Positions 54,215 through 63,563 are shown, numbered from the stretch's first letter. The stretch: 64,000 nucleotides of DNA from Pseudomonas sp. G.S.17 (GCF_038096165.1 NZ_CP151076.1:5019501-5083500), one strand, 5' to 3'. Notes: a model not told the origin generated them from the letters alone. Made by a program: numbers and translations.

Positions 54215-55264
54215 ATGACGACTATCTTTGACCCGATCACCCTGGGCGAGCTGCAACTGTCCAACCGCATCATCATGGCACCGCTGACCCGCTGCCGCGC
54301 CGACGAAGGCCGTGTGCCTAACGCGATGATGGCCGAATACTACGTTCAGCGTGCTTCGGCCGGCCTGATCATCAGCGAAGCGACTTCGATCACGCCAATG
54401 GGCGTCGGTTATCCGGACACTCCGGGCATCTGGTCCAACGATCAGGTTCGCGGCTGGAGCAACATCACCAAGGCCGTGCACGGCGCTGGCGGCAAGATCG
54501 TGCTGCAACTGTGGCACGTAGGGCGGATTTCCCATCCTTCGTACCTCAACGACGAAGCCCCGGTCGCGCCAAGCGCCGTCAAACCTGAAGGCCATGTCAG
54601 CCTGGTTCGCCCATTGGCGGATTACGTGACACCGCGCGCCCTTGAACTGGAAGAAATAGCCGACGTCGTAGACGCCTACCGGGTCGGTGCGGAAAACGCC
54701 AAGGCCGCCGGTTTTGACGGTGTGGAAATTCACGGCGCCAACGGCTACCTGCTCGATCAGTTCCTGCAAACCAGCACCAACCAGCGTACCGACCAATATG
54801 GCGGCTCCGTGGAAAACCGTGCGCGACTGATGATTGAAGTGGTCGATGCGGCCATCGAAATCTGGGGCGCCGGTCGTGTCGGCCTGCACCTTTCGCCGCG
54901 CGCTGACTTGCACGACATGGGCGACGCCAACCTGAGCGAAACCTTCAACTACGTGGCAACCGAGATGGGTAAACGCGGCATCGCCTTTATCTGTGCCCGC
55001 GAACGTGAAGCAGGCGACAGCATTGGTCCACAGCTGAAAAAAGCCTTCGGCGGCGCGTACATCGCCAACGAAAAATTCACCAAGGAAACCGCCAACGCCT
55101 GGCTGGCCAACGGCTCGGCAGATGCCGTCGCCTTCGGTGTGCCCTTCATCGCCAACCCGGACTTGCCGGCGCGCCTGAAGCTGGATGCAGAGCTGAACGC
55201 CCCGCACCCGGAAACCTTCTACGCCAAAGGGCCAGTGGGCTATATCGACTATCCGGCGCTGTGA
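54215..55264 (+). CDS. xenB: XenB-type flavin ene-reductase (Old Yellow Enzyme)
   Basis: 349 residues from the ATG at 54215 (MTTIFDPITLGELQLSNRII). TIM barrel with FMN sites: APLTRCRADEGRVPNAMMAE near 22-41, HVGRISHPSY near 100-109, GVEIHGANGYLLDQFLQTST near 169-188 including the substrate-binding HxxN. It reduces activated alkenes, nitro-compounds and xenobiotic electrophiles with NADPH in the cytosol. Nearly the full sequence pattern of P. fluorescens XenB. Third gene of the operon. Confidence 0.92.
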   Translation: MTTIFDPITLGELQLSNRIIMAPLTRCRADEGRVPNAMMAEYYVQRASAGLIISEATSITPMGVGYPDTPGIWSNDQVRGWSNITKAVHGAGGKIVLQLWHVGRISHPSYLNDEAPVAPSAVKPEGHVSLVRPLADYVTPRALELEEIADVVDAYRVGAENAKAAGFDGVEIHGANGYLLDQFLQTSTNQRTDQYGGSVENRARLMIEVVDAAIEIWGAGRVGLHLSPRADLHDMGDANLSETFNYVATEMGKRGIAFICAREREAGDSIGPQLKKAFGGAYIANEKFTKETANAWLANGSADAVAFGVPFIANPDLPARLKLDAELNAPHPETFYAKGPVGYIDYPAL

Positions 55265-55289
55265 CGGTGATTGATTGACGCGTTGAATA

Positions 55290-55324
55290 AAAACCGGGCT
55301 TATCTAATAGCCCGGTTTTTTTTG
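55290..55324. terminator. terminator after xenB
   Basis: AAAACCGGGCT (55290-55300) pairs with AGCCCGGTTTT (55309-55319) over an 8-nt loop, followed by T8 on the plus strand. T5 follows on the minus strand too, so it can act both ways. Confidence 0.9.
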
Positions 55325-55355
55325 CTTTTATCAACGATGTAACTGTCGTTAGTTA

Positions 55356-55427
55356 TTATTCAGACCGCATACCGACGTAGTTGCCGTCCTTATACTCAAA
55401 GCTGCCATCCGCGCCGACTTCGAAATC
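55356..55427 (-). pseudogene. 3' remnant of a short gene, cut by the repeat array
   Basis: On the minus strand the frame reads FEVGADGSFEYKDGNY then VGMRSE and a TAA stop (55356-55358). The reading frame runs into the first 113-bp unit at about 55428, where it meets a TGA, and no start exists. It looks like the C-terminus of a small protein whose 5' part was lost or displaced by the array. The parent family is not recognised. Confidence 0.4.
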
Positions 55428-56424
55428 GTAGGCGCGAATTCATTCGCGAGAAGGCCGGGACAGGCTCTGACTCTCTCGCCGACTGCACCGACGCCCTCCC
55501 GGATGAATCCGGTCCTACAGATTGAGCCGATTTCGCAATCGTAGGAGCGGCTTCAGCCGCGAGAAGGCCGGGACAGGTTCTGACCCTCTCGCTGACTGCA
55601 CCGACGCCCTCCCGGATAAATCCGGTCCTACAGATCGCGTCAATTTCGCGGTTGCAGGAGCGAATTCATTCGCGAGAAGGCCGGGACAGGCTCTGACTCT
55701 CTAGCCGACTGCCCCGACGTCTTCCCGGATGAATCCGGTCCTACAGATCGCGTCAATTTCGCGGTTGCAGGAGCGAATTCATTCGCGAGAAGGCCGGGAC
55801 AGGCTCTGACTCTCTAGCCGACTGCCCCGACGTCTTCCCGGATGAATCCGGTCCTACAGATCGCGTCAATTTCGAGATTGTAGGCGCGAATTCATTCGCG
55901 AGGAGGCCGGGACAGGCTCTGACTCTCTCGCTGAATGCACCGACGCCCTCCCGGATGAATCCGGTCCTACAGATTGAGCCGATTTCGCAATCGTAGGAGC
56001 GGCTTCAGCCGCGAGAAGGCCGGGACAGGCTCTGACTCTCTCGCCGACTGCACCGACGCCCTCCCGGATGAATCCGGTCCTACAGATTGAGCCGATTTCG
56101 CAATCGTAGGAGCGGCTTAAGCCGCGAGAAGGCCGGGACAAGCTCTGACTCTCTCGCCGACTGCACCGACGCCCTCCCGGCTGAAGCCGGTCCTACAGAT
56201 CGCGTCAATTTCGAGATTGTAGGCGCGAATTCATTCGCGAGGACGCCGGGACAGGCTCTGACTCTCTCGCCGACTGCTACGACGCCCTCCCGGATGAATC
56301 CGGTCCTACAGATCGCGTCAATTTCGAGGTTGTAGGCGCGAATTCATTCGCGAGGACACCGGGACAGGCTCTGACTCTCTCGCTGAATGCACCGACGTCT
56401 TCCCGGATGAATCCGGTCCTACAG
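55428..56424. repeat. 113-bp tandem repeat array of REP-type units, about nine copies
   Basis: Units begin at 55428, 55541, 55654, 55767, 55880, 55993, 56106, 56219 and 56332: the period is 113 bp every time, and the last unit stops near 56424. Each unit has a left hairpin (GCGAATTCATTCGC or GCGGCTTCAGCCGC), a conserved AGGCCGGGACAGGCTCTGAC stretch, CTCTCGCCGACTGCACCGAC, a right hairpin (CCGGATGAATCCGG or CCGGCTGAAGCCGG) and inverted GTAGGA/TCCTAC ends. Open frames inside are chance products. It separates xenB from the coiled-coil gene. Confidence 0.92.
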
Positions 56425-56476
56425 GATCGCAACAGACCTATTCGCGGGCGAACCTCCAACGGATCAAATACGTTGA

Positions 56477-57331
56477 CTACCTGCGTGCATTCAACTGCTG
56501 CGACAAGGTCTGAATCTGCGCCGTCAGGGTATTGATGTTGCGGGTGACTTGCGCGCGGAAACTGTCGAACTCGGCCGTATTGCCAGCAACTGAAGGAGCC
56601 GGACGATTTTCCTGTTCGCTCTTGAGCACGATCAGGTCCTGTTCCAGGCGCTCGATGGCGGCCGCTGGATTGCCTTGTTTCTTCAGCGCAGCCACGTCAG
56701 CGTTCAGGCTCTTGAGCTGAGCGTCGATTTTTTCCTGATCGCCCAGAGTGGCTTTCGAGTCAGGTATCGCGGCCTTAAGTGAAGCAAGCTCGGTGGTCAC
56801 GGCCTTGAGTTGTTCTGCCAGCTGAGCATTGGCGCTCTGTTGCTGGGCGGTCTGTGCAGTCATCTGTTCCAGACGCTTTTCCAATGCGGATTGCTGACCC
56901 GTTACACCTTCCTGCTGCTTGTCCTGATCGGACAGTTGATCTTCAAGCAGCTTGATCCGCTGCTTGATCGCAACGCCGTCGACCGCCACAGACTCGGTAG
57001 CGACCACTTTGCCGGAAATATCCTGCAGGCGCCCTGCCGCTTCTTCGCTGATCCGCGCGAAGCTTTCCTGAGTCGCAACCAGTTGCTGCTCCATCAGGGA
57101 AATCTGTTGAAAACTCCACCAGCCCAACCCGCAAAAGGCGATGAACAGCGCGCCAACCAGAGCCCACAATGGACCCGTGCTCGGCGCCTTGACCTTGACC
57201 ACCGGTGTATCACGGGAATAAACCGTGGTTCGTTTGCGCCCGCCGGGGGTGGTTGGCGCGAAGTCGTCATCATCGTCCTTGGCGCTGAGGTTCGGGACGT
57301 CATCGACGTCGTCGTAAGGATCGTTACGCAT
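56477..57331 (-). CDS. inner-membrane protein with long coiled coil
   Basis: 284 residues from the ATG at 57331. An acidic N-terminus (MRNDPYDDVDDVPNLSAKDD), then one membrane helix (LWALVGALFIAFCGLGWWSF near 63-82), then about 190 residues of Gln/Ala/Leu-rich coiled coil (VTGQQSALEKRLEQMTAQTA) to a C-terminal NINTLTAQIQTLSQQLNARR. No Walker motif, so no ATPase activity is expected. Topology suggests the coil lies in the periplasm. Function unknown. Its end is about 50 bp from the tandem array. Confidence 0.7.
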   Translation of the reverse strand: MRNDPYDDVDDVPNLSAKDDDDDFAPTTPGGRKRTTVYSRDTPVVKVKAPSTGPLWALVGALFIAFCGLGWWSFQQISLMEQQLVATQESFARISEEAAGRLQDISGKVVATESVAVDGVAIKQRIKLLEDQLSDQDKQQEGVTGQQSALEKRLEQMTAQTAQQQSANAQLAEQLKAVTTELASLKAAIPDSKATLGDQEKIDAQLKSLNADVAALKKQGNPAAAIERLEQDLIVLKSEQENRPAPSVAGNTAEFDSFRAQVTRNINTLTAQIQTLSQQLNARR

Positions 57332-57408
57332 GAGGAACCCTGTATGAATCCGCTTTTTAAGCCTGAAAGTCGGGGGAGTATAACCGTTGCAATTCGCAAC
57401 TACGGCGC

Positions 57409-58401
57409 TCACATGTTTTGTTGCGCTTTCCACCAGTCGCAGAATTCGTCCAGCGCTGCCCAAAGGCTGACTTGCGGCTGATAGTCCAGATAATGCCGGG
57501 CCCGACTGATATCAAGGGTGAAATCCTTGCTCATGGCCTGCATCGCCACCCGCGACAGCGTGGGTTCAGGTCGTCCGGGCCAAAGCAGGCATGCGCCCTC
57601 ATTTATAGCAGCTGCGGCGTAAGCCAGGCCGCAGGAACGATAACGTGTTACCTGCGGCAATTGCATCCGGCGCATCACGTAATTCACCGCATCCCACACT
57701 GGAACCGGCGTTCCGTTGCTGATGTTGTAGGCCTTGCCCAAGGCTGAGCCGTTCGCCAGCAGGCTGCTGAGCATGGCCTGATTGAGGTTTTGCATGCTGG
57801 TGAAGTCAACGACATTCAGCCCGTTGCCAATAATCGACAAGCGGTTTTTACGCTGCATGTTCAGCAGCCTCGGGAAAATACTGTTGTCGCCGGCGCCGGT
57901 CACGAATCGCGGCCGCAAGGCGATAACTTCAAGGCCGAACTCTTCTGCGCCGAAGACCTTTTGCTCGGCCAGGTACTTGGTCGCCGCGTAATGATTGTTG
58001 AAGCGCTTGGGCACCTGTTCTTCCTTGATACCCAGATGCGAGCGGCCATCGAAATAAATCGAAGGCGACGACAAATGCACCAGGCGGCGCACGCGCTGCT
58101 TCAAACAGGCTTCAACTACGTTTTCCGTGACTTGCACATTGCCCTGGACGAAATCCTGCTTGCGGCCCCAGACGCCCACCGCCCCGGCGCAATGCACCAC
58201 CGCGTCGACGTCCCGGCACAGCTCGCGCACCAGTTGCGCATCGATCAAATCACCCTGAACAAACTCCGCGCCACGCCTTACCAGGTGTTCGACACCTTCG
58301 GCGCGACGACCATTGACCCGTACGTCAAACCCTTGCTCCAGGGCGAAACGCGCAAAACGCCCGCCAATGAAGCCGCTCGCGCCGGTGATCAGAATCTTCA
58401 T
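57409..58401 (-). CDS. NAD-dependent epimerase / sterol-dehydrogenase-like SDR
   Basis: 330 residues, extended SDR family. Cofactor loop GASGFIGG near residues 7-14, VVHCAGAVGVWG near 67-78, catalytic Ser in LVHLSSPSIYFDG and YAATK near 138-142. The C-terminal half fits 3-beta-hydroxysteroid-dehydrogenase/NSDHL-like proteins. The substrate is unknown. It lies 77 bp upstream of the coiled-coil gene on the same strand, so they may be cotranscribed. Confidence 0.82.
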   Translation of the reverse strand: MKILITGASGFIGGRFARFALEQGFDVRVNGRRAEGVEHLVRRGAEFVQGDLIDAQLVRELCRDVDAVVHCAGAVGVWGRKQDFVQGNVQVTENVVEACLKQRVRRLVHLSSPSIYFDGRSHLGIKEEQVPKRFNNHYAATKYLAEQKVFGAEEFGLEVIALRPRFVTGAGDNSIFPRLLNMQRKNRLSIIGNGLNVVDFTSMQNLNQAMLSSLLANGSALGKAYNISNGTPVPVWDAVNYVMRRMQLPQVTRYRSCGLAYAAAAINEGACLLWPGRPEPTLSRVAMQAMSKDFTLDISRARHYLDYQPQVSLWAALDEFCDWWKAQQNM

Positions 58402-58465
58402 TTACCGCTCCGTCGAATTTCGTGTGACAAGGTTCATGAACGATTTACCTGTGCAGTGAGCTTGC

Positions 58466-58535
58466 TGTGGGAGCGAGCTTGCTCGCGAAAACACGCCCTT
58501 GAGACAGTGCCTTCGCAAGCAAGCTTGCTCCCACA
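58466..58535. repeat. REP-type palindrome pair
   Basis: TGTGGGAGC (58466-58474) is inverted as GCTCCCACA (58527-58535); inner arms GAGCTTGCTC and AAGCAAGCTT form further hairpins. It lies between the convergent-side end of argP and the start of the epimerase gene. Confidence 0.8.
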
Positions 58536-58562
58536 AGTGCGCTGTTCACTGCGCACTGACGC

Positions 58563-59462
58563 TCAATCAGTCCCAAGCGGCACCAGCCATTGCCCGGCCT
58601 GTTGCGCCAGATGCCCGGTCAACTTCGTCAACAGTTGTCCACCGTTGCGCCAGTGATGCCAATACAGCGGCACATCGACCGGCTTGTCCGCCACCAGTTC
58701 AACCAGTGCGCCACGTTGCAGCTGCTCGCGGACCTGCAACTCGGGCACCAGTCCCCAGCCCATGCCGACTTCGGTCATGCGAATAAAGCCTTCGGACGAT
58801 GGGCATAAATGATGCTCGAATCCGCCCTCGACCCCAAGCGATGCCAGGTAACGGTGCTGCAAAAAATCGTCGGGGCCGAATACCAGCGCCGGTGCCCGCG
58901 CCAACCCGGCCGGTGTGACGCCTGCGGGAAAATGCCGAGCGATAAACTCCGGGCTGGCCAGTGCACGATAGCGCATGGCGCCCAGCACCTGGCTGCGGGC
59001 TCCGGCCACCGGGCGTTCGCTGCCGCAGATACACGCCGCCACTTCTCCGGCTCGCATGCGCTTGAGGCCGACGTCCTGATCCTCCACCACCAGATCCAGC
59101 AACAGACGGTGTTCGGCACAAAAATCCCCCACCGCCGAGGCCCACCATGTCGCCAGACTGTCGGCATTAATCGCAATACGCAGTCGCTCGGGCATCCCTT
59201 CTTCATCCAGCGCCGGAACCTGGCTTTGCAAATCCCGCTCAAGCAGACGCACCTGCTGTACATGGTTGAGCAGGCGCCGGCCGATTTCCGTCGGACGTGG
59301 CGGCGTCGCGCGGATCAGCACCGGCTGACCAATGCGCGCCTCCAGCAGTTTGATGCGCTGTGAGACTGCGGACTGCGACAGGTTCAACACCTGCGCCGCC
59401 CGCTCAAAGCCCGCCTGCTCGATGACCGCAGCGAGGGCCGACAGCAATTTGTAGTCGAACAT
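58563..59462 (-). CDS. argP: LysR-family regulator ArgP
   Basis: 299 residues from the ATG at 59462 (AGGA upstream). N-terminal HTH with AAQVLNLSQSAVSQRIKLLE near 22-41 and the ArgP/IciA hallmark start MFDYKLLSALAAVIEQAGFE. The effector domain has EDQDVGLKRMRAGEVAACIC. It activates the divergent argO exporter gene in response to arginine, with lysine as antagonist in E. coli. The 94-bp gap to argO should hold its site. Confidence 0.9.
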   Translation of the reverse strand: MFDYKLLSALAAVIEQAGFERAAQVLNLSQSAVSQRIKLLEARIGQPVLIRATPPRPTEIGRRLLNHVQQVRLLERDLQSQVPALDEEGMPERLRIAINADSLATWWASAVGDFCAEHRLLLDLVVEDQDVGLKRMRAGEVAACICGSERPVAGARSQVLGAMRYRALASPEFIARHFPAGVTPAGLARAPALVFGPDDFLQHRYLASLGVEGGFEHHLCPSSEGFIRMTEVGMGWGLVPELQVREQLQRGALVELVADKPVDVPLYWHHWRNGGQLLTKLTGHLAQQAGQWLVPLGTD

Positions 59463-59556
59463 CAGTTTTCCTAATGAGCGATCAGTATTATTGGTTTTCC
59501 TTATACAGCGTCGAACCGCAGAATCGCCACACAAACCTGACCTCAGAGCGTGTTCC

Positions 59557-60159
59557 ATGTGGCAAAGCTATTTGAATGGCTTGCTGGTCGCCGCCGGCTT
59601 GATCATGGCCATCGGTACCCAAAATGCATTTGTCCTGGCGCAAAGCCTGCGCCGGGAACATCACCTGCCCGTTGCCATGCTGTGCATTGCCTGCGATGCG
59701 TTGCTGGTTGCGGCGGGAGTCTTCGGGCTGGCCAATGTGCTGGCGCATAATCCGACCGTGCTGGCCGTCGCGCGCTGGGGCGGCGTGCTGTTCCTGCTCT
59801 GCTACGGCGCCCTGGCATTGCGACGCGCCTGCTCACGGCAAAGCCTGCAACAAAACGAAGTGGTCGGCCTGCGCTCACGGCGAGCTGTGTTGTTGAGTGC
59901 GCTGGCGGTAACGTTGCTCAATCCCCATGTCTATCTCGACACGGTCCTGCTCATCGGCTCCCTCGGCGCGCAGCAAAGTGTGCCCGGCGCGTATGTGGTC
60001 GGTGCCGCCAGCGCTTCGCTGTTGTGGTTCAGTACCCTGGCAATCGGCGCTGCGTGGCTCGCGCCCTGGCTGGCCCGACCAGCCACATGGCGGGTGCTGG
60101 ACCTGCTGGTGGCGGTGATGATGTTCAGTGTCGCGGCACAGCTGATCAGGGCTGTGTGA
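59557..60159 (+). CDS. argO: arginine/lysine exporter ArgO (LysE family)
   Basis: 200 residues from the ATG at 59557 (MWQSYLNGLLVAAGLIMAIG). Six membrane segments; LysE signature GTQNAFVLAQSLRREH near 20-35 and the LLNPHVYLDTVLLIGS stretch near 121-136. It exports basic amino acids from the cytosol. Divergent from argP, as in P. aeruginosa (PA4363-PA4365 region). Confidence 0.9.
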   Translation: MWQSYLNGLLVAAGLIMAIGTQNAFVLAQSLRREHHLPVAMLCIACDALLVAAGVFGLANVLAHNPTVLAVARWGGVLFLLCYGALALRRACSRQSLQQNEVVGLRSRRAVLLSALAVTLLNPHVYLDTVLLIGSLGAQQSVPGAYVVGAASASLLWFSTLAIGAAWLAPWLARPATWRVLDLLVAVMMFSVAAQLIRAV

Positions 60160-60362
60160 GGCACCGACGATTTTATCGGGCGATCAACGCAAAGCCTCTG
60201 GAACCTCTATCCCACACAGTTGTTGCGTGGTTAAGGCACGGACCCGGTGCTATGATCCAGACCCTGCGCCGCAAAGAGTACAAACTCCCCGGCGTATGTT
60301 CTGTCTGGCCGCCCGTGATCGGCCTTGCGCTCACCGCAACTGACCTGATTAGGAGATAAACC

Positions 60363-60959
60363 ATGGCTTTTGAATTGCCGCCGCTGCCCTACGCCAAAGA
60401 TGCTCTGGTGCCGCACATTTCCGCAGAGACACTGGAATATCACCACGACAAGCACCACAACACCTATGTCGTGAACCTGAACAACCTGGTGCCTGGCACC
60501 GAGTTCGAAGGCAAGACCCTGGAAGAAATCATCAAGACGTCTTCGGGTGGCATCTTCAACAACGCCGCCCAGGTCTGGAACCACACCTTTTACTGGAACT
60601 GCCTGGCGCCTAACGCTGGCGGCGAACCTACTGGCGCACTGGCTGACGCAATCAATGCTGCGTTCGGTTCGTTCGACAAGTTCAAGGAAGAGTTCAGCAA
60701 AACGTCCATCGGCACCTTCGGTTCCGGTTGGGGCTGGCTGGTCAAGAAAGCTGACGGCTCCCTGGCTCTGGCCAGCACCATCGGCGCCGGCAACCCGCTC
60801 ACCAGCGGCGACACTCCGCTGCTGACCTGCGACGTTTGGGAACACGCCTACTACATCGACTACCGCAACCTGCGTCCGAAATACGTAGAAGCGTTCTGGA
60901 ACCTGGTCAACTGGAGTTTCGTGGCTGAGCAGTTTGAAAACGGGCCGTTTAAAGCCTGA
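60363..60959 (+). CDS. sodB: iron superoxide dismutase
   Basis: 198 residues, TAGGAG seven bases before the ATG. Metal ligands H27 ([13 protein letters not shown]), His near 74 (NHTFYWNCL), and D157/H161 ([13 protein letters not shown]). [14 protein letters not shown] and GSGWGWLV fit the iron-type enzyme. It removes superoxide in the cytosol. The order sodB-bifA matches PA4366-PA4367. Iron-dependent control through small RNAs is known in Pseudomonas but was not traced here. Confidence 0.95.
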   Translation: MAFELPPLPYAKDALVPHISAETLEYHHDKHHNTYVVNLNNLVPGTEFEGKTLEEIIKTSSGGIFNNAAQVWNHTFYWNCLAPNAGGEPTGALADAINAAFGSFDKFKEEFSKTSIGTFGSGWGWLVKKADGSLALASTIGAGNPLTSGDTPLLTCDVWEHAYYIDYRNLRPKYVEAFWNLVNWSFVAEQFENGPFKA

Positions 60960-60975
60960 TTTCAGCTCCAGATGA

Positions 60976-61004
60976 AAAAAACCCGGCATTGCCGGGTTTT
61001 TTTT
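60976..61004. terminator. terminator after sodB
   Basis: AACCCGGC (60980-60987) pairs with GCCGGGTT (60991-60998) over ATT, flanked by A7 before and T8 after, so it can act in both directions. Confidence 0.9.
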
Positions 61005-61269
61005 CGCCTGTAACACATAGTTATGTATTGTCAGAAAGCGATAGCGGACTAATATCATTTCCTTGGGTTCTTCGAAGCTCCGCTCAAGTTTCAAAGGTTT
61101 TCGTCCGACACAGGGAATGGCTCGACCTGCCCGGCAAGTCGAGTCGCCGCACGGAAGCAGGAAGTGGCACCGCATCATCTGCGGATGATGCTAGCGTCAG
61201 GGCTCGTCGGCTGTGTTTTTGATGGTTAGCAAGGGTTCACGCTCCCGGCACGGATTAAGGAATGACCAT

Positions 61270-63321
61270 TTGAAGCTGGAACTCAAAAACAGCCTGTCGG
61301 TAAAACTGCTGCGCGTGGTCCTGCTATCGGCGCTGATCGTGGGCGTCGTGCTTAGCTGTGCGCAGATCGTTTATGACGCGTACAAGACCAGTCAGGCCGT
61401 CGCCAACGACGCCGAGCGTATCCTGGGGATGTTCCGCGACCCTTCGACCCAGGCGGTCTATAGCCTGGACCGTGAAATGGGCATGCAGGTCATCGAAGGC
61501 CTGTTTCAGGATAATGCCGTGCGCATGGCGTCTATCGGCCATCCCAACGAAACCCTGCTGGCCGAAAAAGAGCGCCCGCTCAAGGCCTCGCCCACGCGCT
61601 GGCTCACCGACCTGATTCTCGGCCAGGAACGCAGCTTCACCACCCAACTGGTGGGTCGAAGCCCGTATAGCGAGTATTACGGCGATCTGCGCATCACCCT
61701 TGATACCGCGACCTATGGCGACGGTTTCATCGTCAACTCGGTGATCATCTTCATTTCCGGCGTCCTGCGCGCGCTGACCATGGGCCTGGTGCTGTATCTG
61801 GTTTATCACTGGCTGCTGACCAAGCCGCTGTCGAAAATCATCGAACACCTGACCAGCATCAACCCCGATCGCCCCAGTGAAAATCAGCTGCCCCTCCTTA
61901 AAGGGCACGAGAAAAACGAACTGGGCATCTGGGTCAACACCGCCAACCAGCTGCTGGCCTCCATTGAGCGCAATACACACCTGCGCCACGAAGCCGAAAA
62001 CAGCTTGCTGCGCATGGCTCAATACGACTTTCTCACCGGACTGCCCAACCGCCAGCAATTGCAGCAACAACTGGACAAGATCCTGGTAGACGCGGGCCGT
62101 CTGCAGCGACGGGTCGCGGTCATCTGTGTCGGCCTGGACGACTTCAAAGGCATCAACGAACAATTCAGCTATCAAACCGGCGACCAATTGCTGCTGGCGC
62201 TGGCTGACCGACTGCGCAGCCACAGCGGGCGGCTTGGGGCGCTGGCTCGACTGGGTGGCGACCAGTTCGCCCTCGTCCAGGCCGACATCGAACAACCTTA
62301 CGAAGCCGCCGAGCTGGCGCAGAACATCCTCGATGACCTGGAGGCGCCGTTTGCCCTGGATGACCAGGAAATCCGCCTGCGCGCAACCATCGGCATCACG
62401 CTGTTCCCGGAAGATGGCGACAGCACCGAGAAGCTGCTGCAAAAAGCCGAACAGACCATGACCCTGGCCAAGTCACGCTCACGCAACCGCTATCAGTTCT
62501 ATATCGCCAGTGTCGACAGCGAAATGCGCCGTCGCCGGGAGCTGGAAAAAGACCTGCGCGAAGCGTTGCCCCGTGATCAGTTGTATCTGGTTTACCAACC
62601 GCAGATCAGCTACCGCGACCACCGTGTGGTCGGCGTCGAAGCACTGATCCGTTGGCAACACCCGGAGCACGGTCTGGTGCCGCCCGACCTGTTCATTCCG
62701 CTGGCCGAGCAGAACGGGACGATCATCGCCATTGGCGAATGGGTTCTGGATCAAGCCTGTCGCCAGTTGCGCGAATGGCATGATCAGGGCTTCACCGACC
62801 TGCGCATGGCAGTCAATCTGTCCACCGTGCAACTGCACCACTCCGAGTTGCCCCGGGTGGTCAACAATCTGCTGCAGATCTATCGTTTACCGCCACGCAG
62901 TCTGGAACTGGAAGTCACCGAAACCGGCCTGATGGAAGACATCAGTACCGCCGCCCAGCACCTGCTGAGCCTGCGTCGCTCGGGGGCATTGATTGCCATC
63001 GACGACTTCGGTACCGGTTATTCGTCCCTCAGCTATCTGAAAAGCCTGCCGCTGGACAAGATCAAGATCGACAAGAGCTTCGTGCAGGACCTTATCGACG
63101 ACGACGATGACGCCACCATCGTGCGCGCCATTATCCAGTTGGGTAAAAGCCTGGGCATGCAGGTCATCGCCGAAGGGGTGGAAACTGTCGCTCAAGAGGC
63201 GTACATCATTTCCGAAGGTTGCCACGAAGGTCAGGGCTATCTGTACAGCAAACCGCTGCCCGCCCGCGAACTGCTGGCCTATCTGAAACAGTCGCAACGC
63301 AGCAATGTCGAGGTATCGTAG
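61270..63321 (+). CDS. bifA: cyclic di-GMP phosphodiesterase BifA
   Basis: 683 residues from a TTG at 61270: AAGGA lies eight bases upstream and the protein then starts (M)KLELKNSLSVKLLRVVLL as in other BifA proteins; the longer frame from 61213 has no such match. Two membrane helices (about 10-35, 155-185) enclose a periplasmic domain, then HAMP-like, a degenerate GGDEF domain with GGDQF near 342-346, and an EAL domain (VGVEALIRWQHPEH, MAVNLSTVQLHH, IAIDDFGTGYSSLSYL). It degrades cyclic di-GMP, promoting motility and biofilm dispersal. Confidence 0.93.
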   Translation: MKLELKNSLSVKLLRVVLLSALIVGVVLSCAQIVYDAYKTSQAVANDAERILGMFRDPSTQAVYSLDREMGMQVIEGLFQDNAVRMASIGHPNETLLAEKERPLKASPTRWLTDLILGQERSFTTQLVGRSPYSEYYGDLRITLDTATYGDGFIVNSVIIFISGVLRALTMGLVLYLVYHWLLTKPLSKIIEHLTSINPDRPSENQLPLLKGHEKNELGIWVNTANQLLASIERNTHLRHEAENSLLRMAQYDFLTGLPNRQQLQQQLDKILVDAGRLQRRVAVICVGLDDFKGINEQFSYQTGDQLLLALADRLRSHSGRLGALARLGGDQFALVQADIEQPYEAAELAQNILDDLEAPFALDDQEIRLRATIGITLFPEDGDSTEKLLQKAEQTMTLAKSRSRNRYQFYIASVDSEMRRRRELEKDLREALPRDQLYLVYQPQISYRDHRVVGVEALIRWQHPEHGLVPPDLFIPLAEQNGTIIAIGEWVLDQACRQLREWHDQGFTDLRMAVNLSTVQLHHSELPRVVNNLLQIYRLPPRSLELEVTETGLMEDISTAAQHLLSLRRSGALIAIDDFGTGYSSLSYLKSLPLDKIKIDKSFVQDLIDDDDDATIVRAIIQLGKSLGMQVIAEGVETVAQEAYIISEGCHEGQGYLYSKPLPARELLAYLKQSQRSNVEVS

Positions 63322-63357
63322 GGCGTTGCCGTGTGAGTCATTTGACGGCGCGAGTCT

Positions 63358-63446
63358 TGTGGGACCGGATTTATCCGGGAAGGGGCCAAACCAGTCGATA
63401 TATCATCGGCGCCTGCAGAAATTCTTCGCGAATGAATTCGTTCCCA
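63358..63446. repeat. REP-type palindrome pair after bifA
   Basis: TTGTGGGACCGGATTTATCC continuing GGGAAGG starts at 63358, and the partner TTCTTCGCGAATGAATTCGT then TCCCATAC ends near 63446. Hairpins CCGGATTTATCCGG and GCGAATGAATTCG are the same arm types as in the 113-bp array. Confidence 0.7.
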
Positions 63447-63540
63447 TACATCCTGTACGCCTTATCCCCTCCAGCCTGAAACCCCTTGTTACAGCTCCCA
63501 TCGACCACATTTCCCGAAACGGGCAATTTGCCTTTACATC

Positions 63541-63563
63541 GAATGCAAATCTTTCGCATTATG
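63541..63563. promoter_or_regulatory. possible Fur box upstream of the imelysin gene
   Basis: GAATGCAAATCTTTCGCATT (63541-63560) is an inverted repeat AATGC-N9-GCATT with a Fur-like AT-rich centre. It lies about 60 bp before the start. Imelysin-type proteins are iron-regulated, which suits the site, but the consensus match is partial. Confidence 0.4.

Noticed and set aside
55428..56424. CRISPR array
   Set aside because: The whole 113-bp unit is repeated; there are no unique spacers, and no cas genes are near.
55522..56459. Short open frames within the tandem array with proteins such as FRNRRSGFSREKAGT
   Set aside because: They are the same repeat read in different frames, without ribosome sites.
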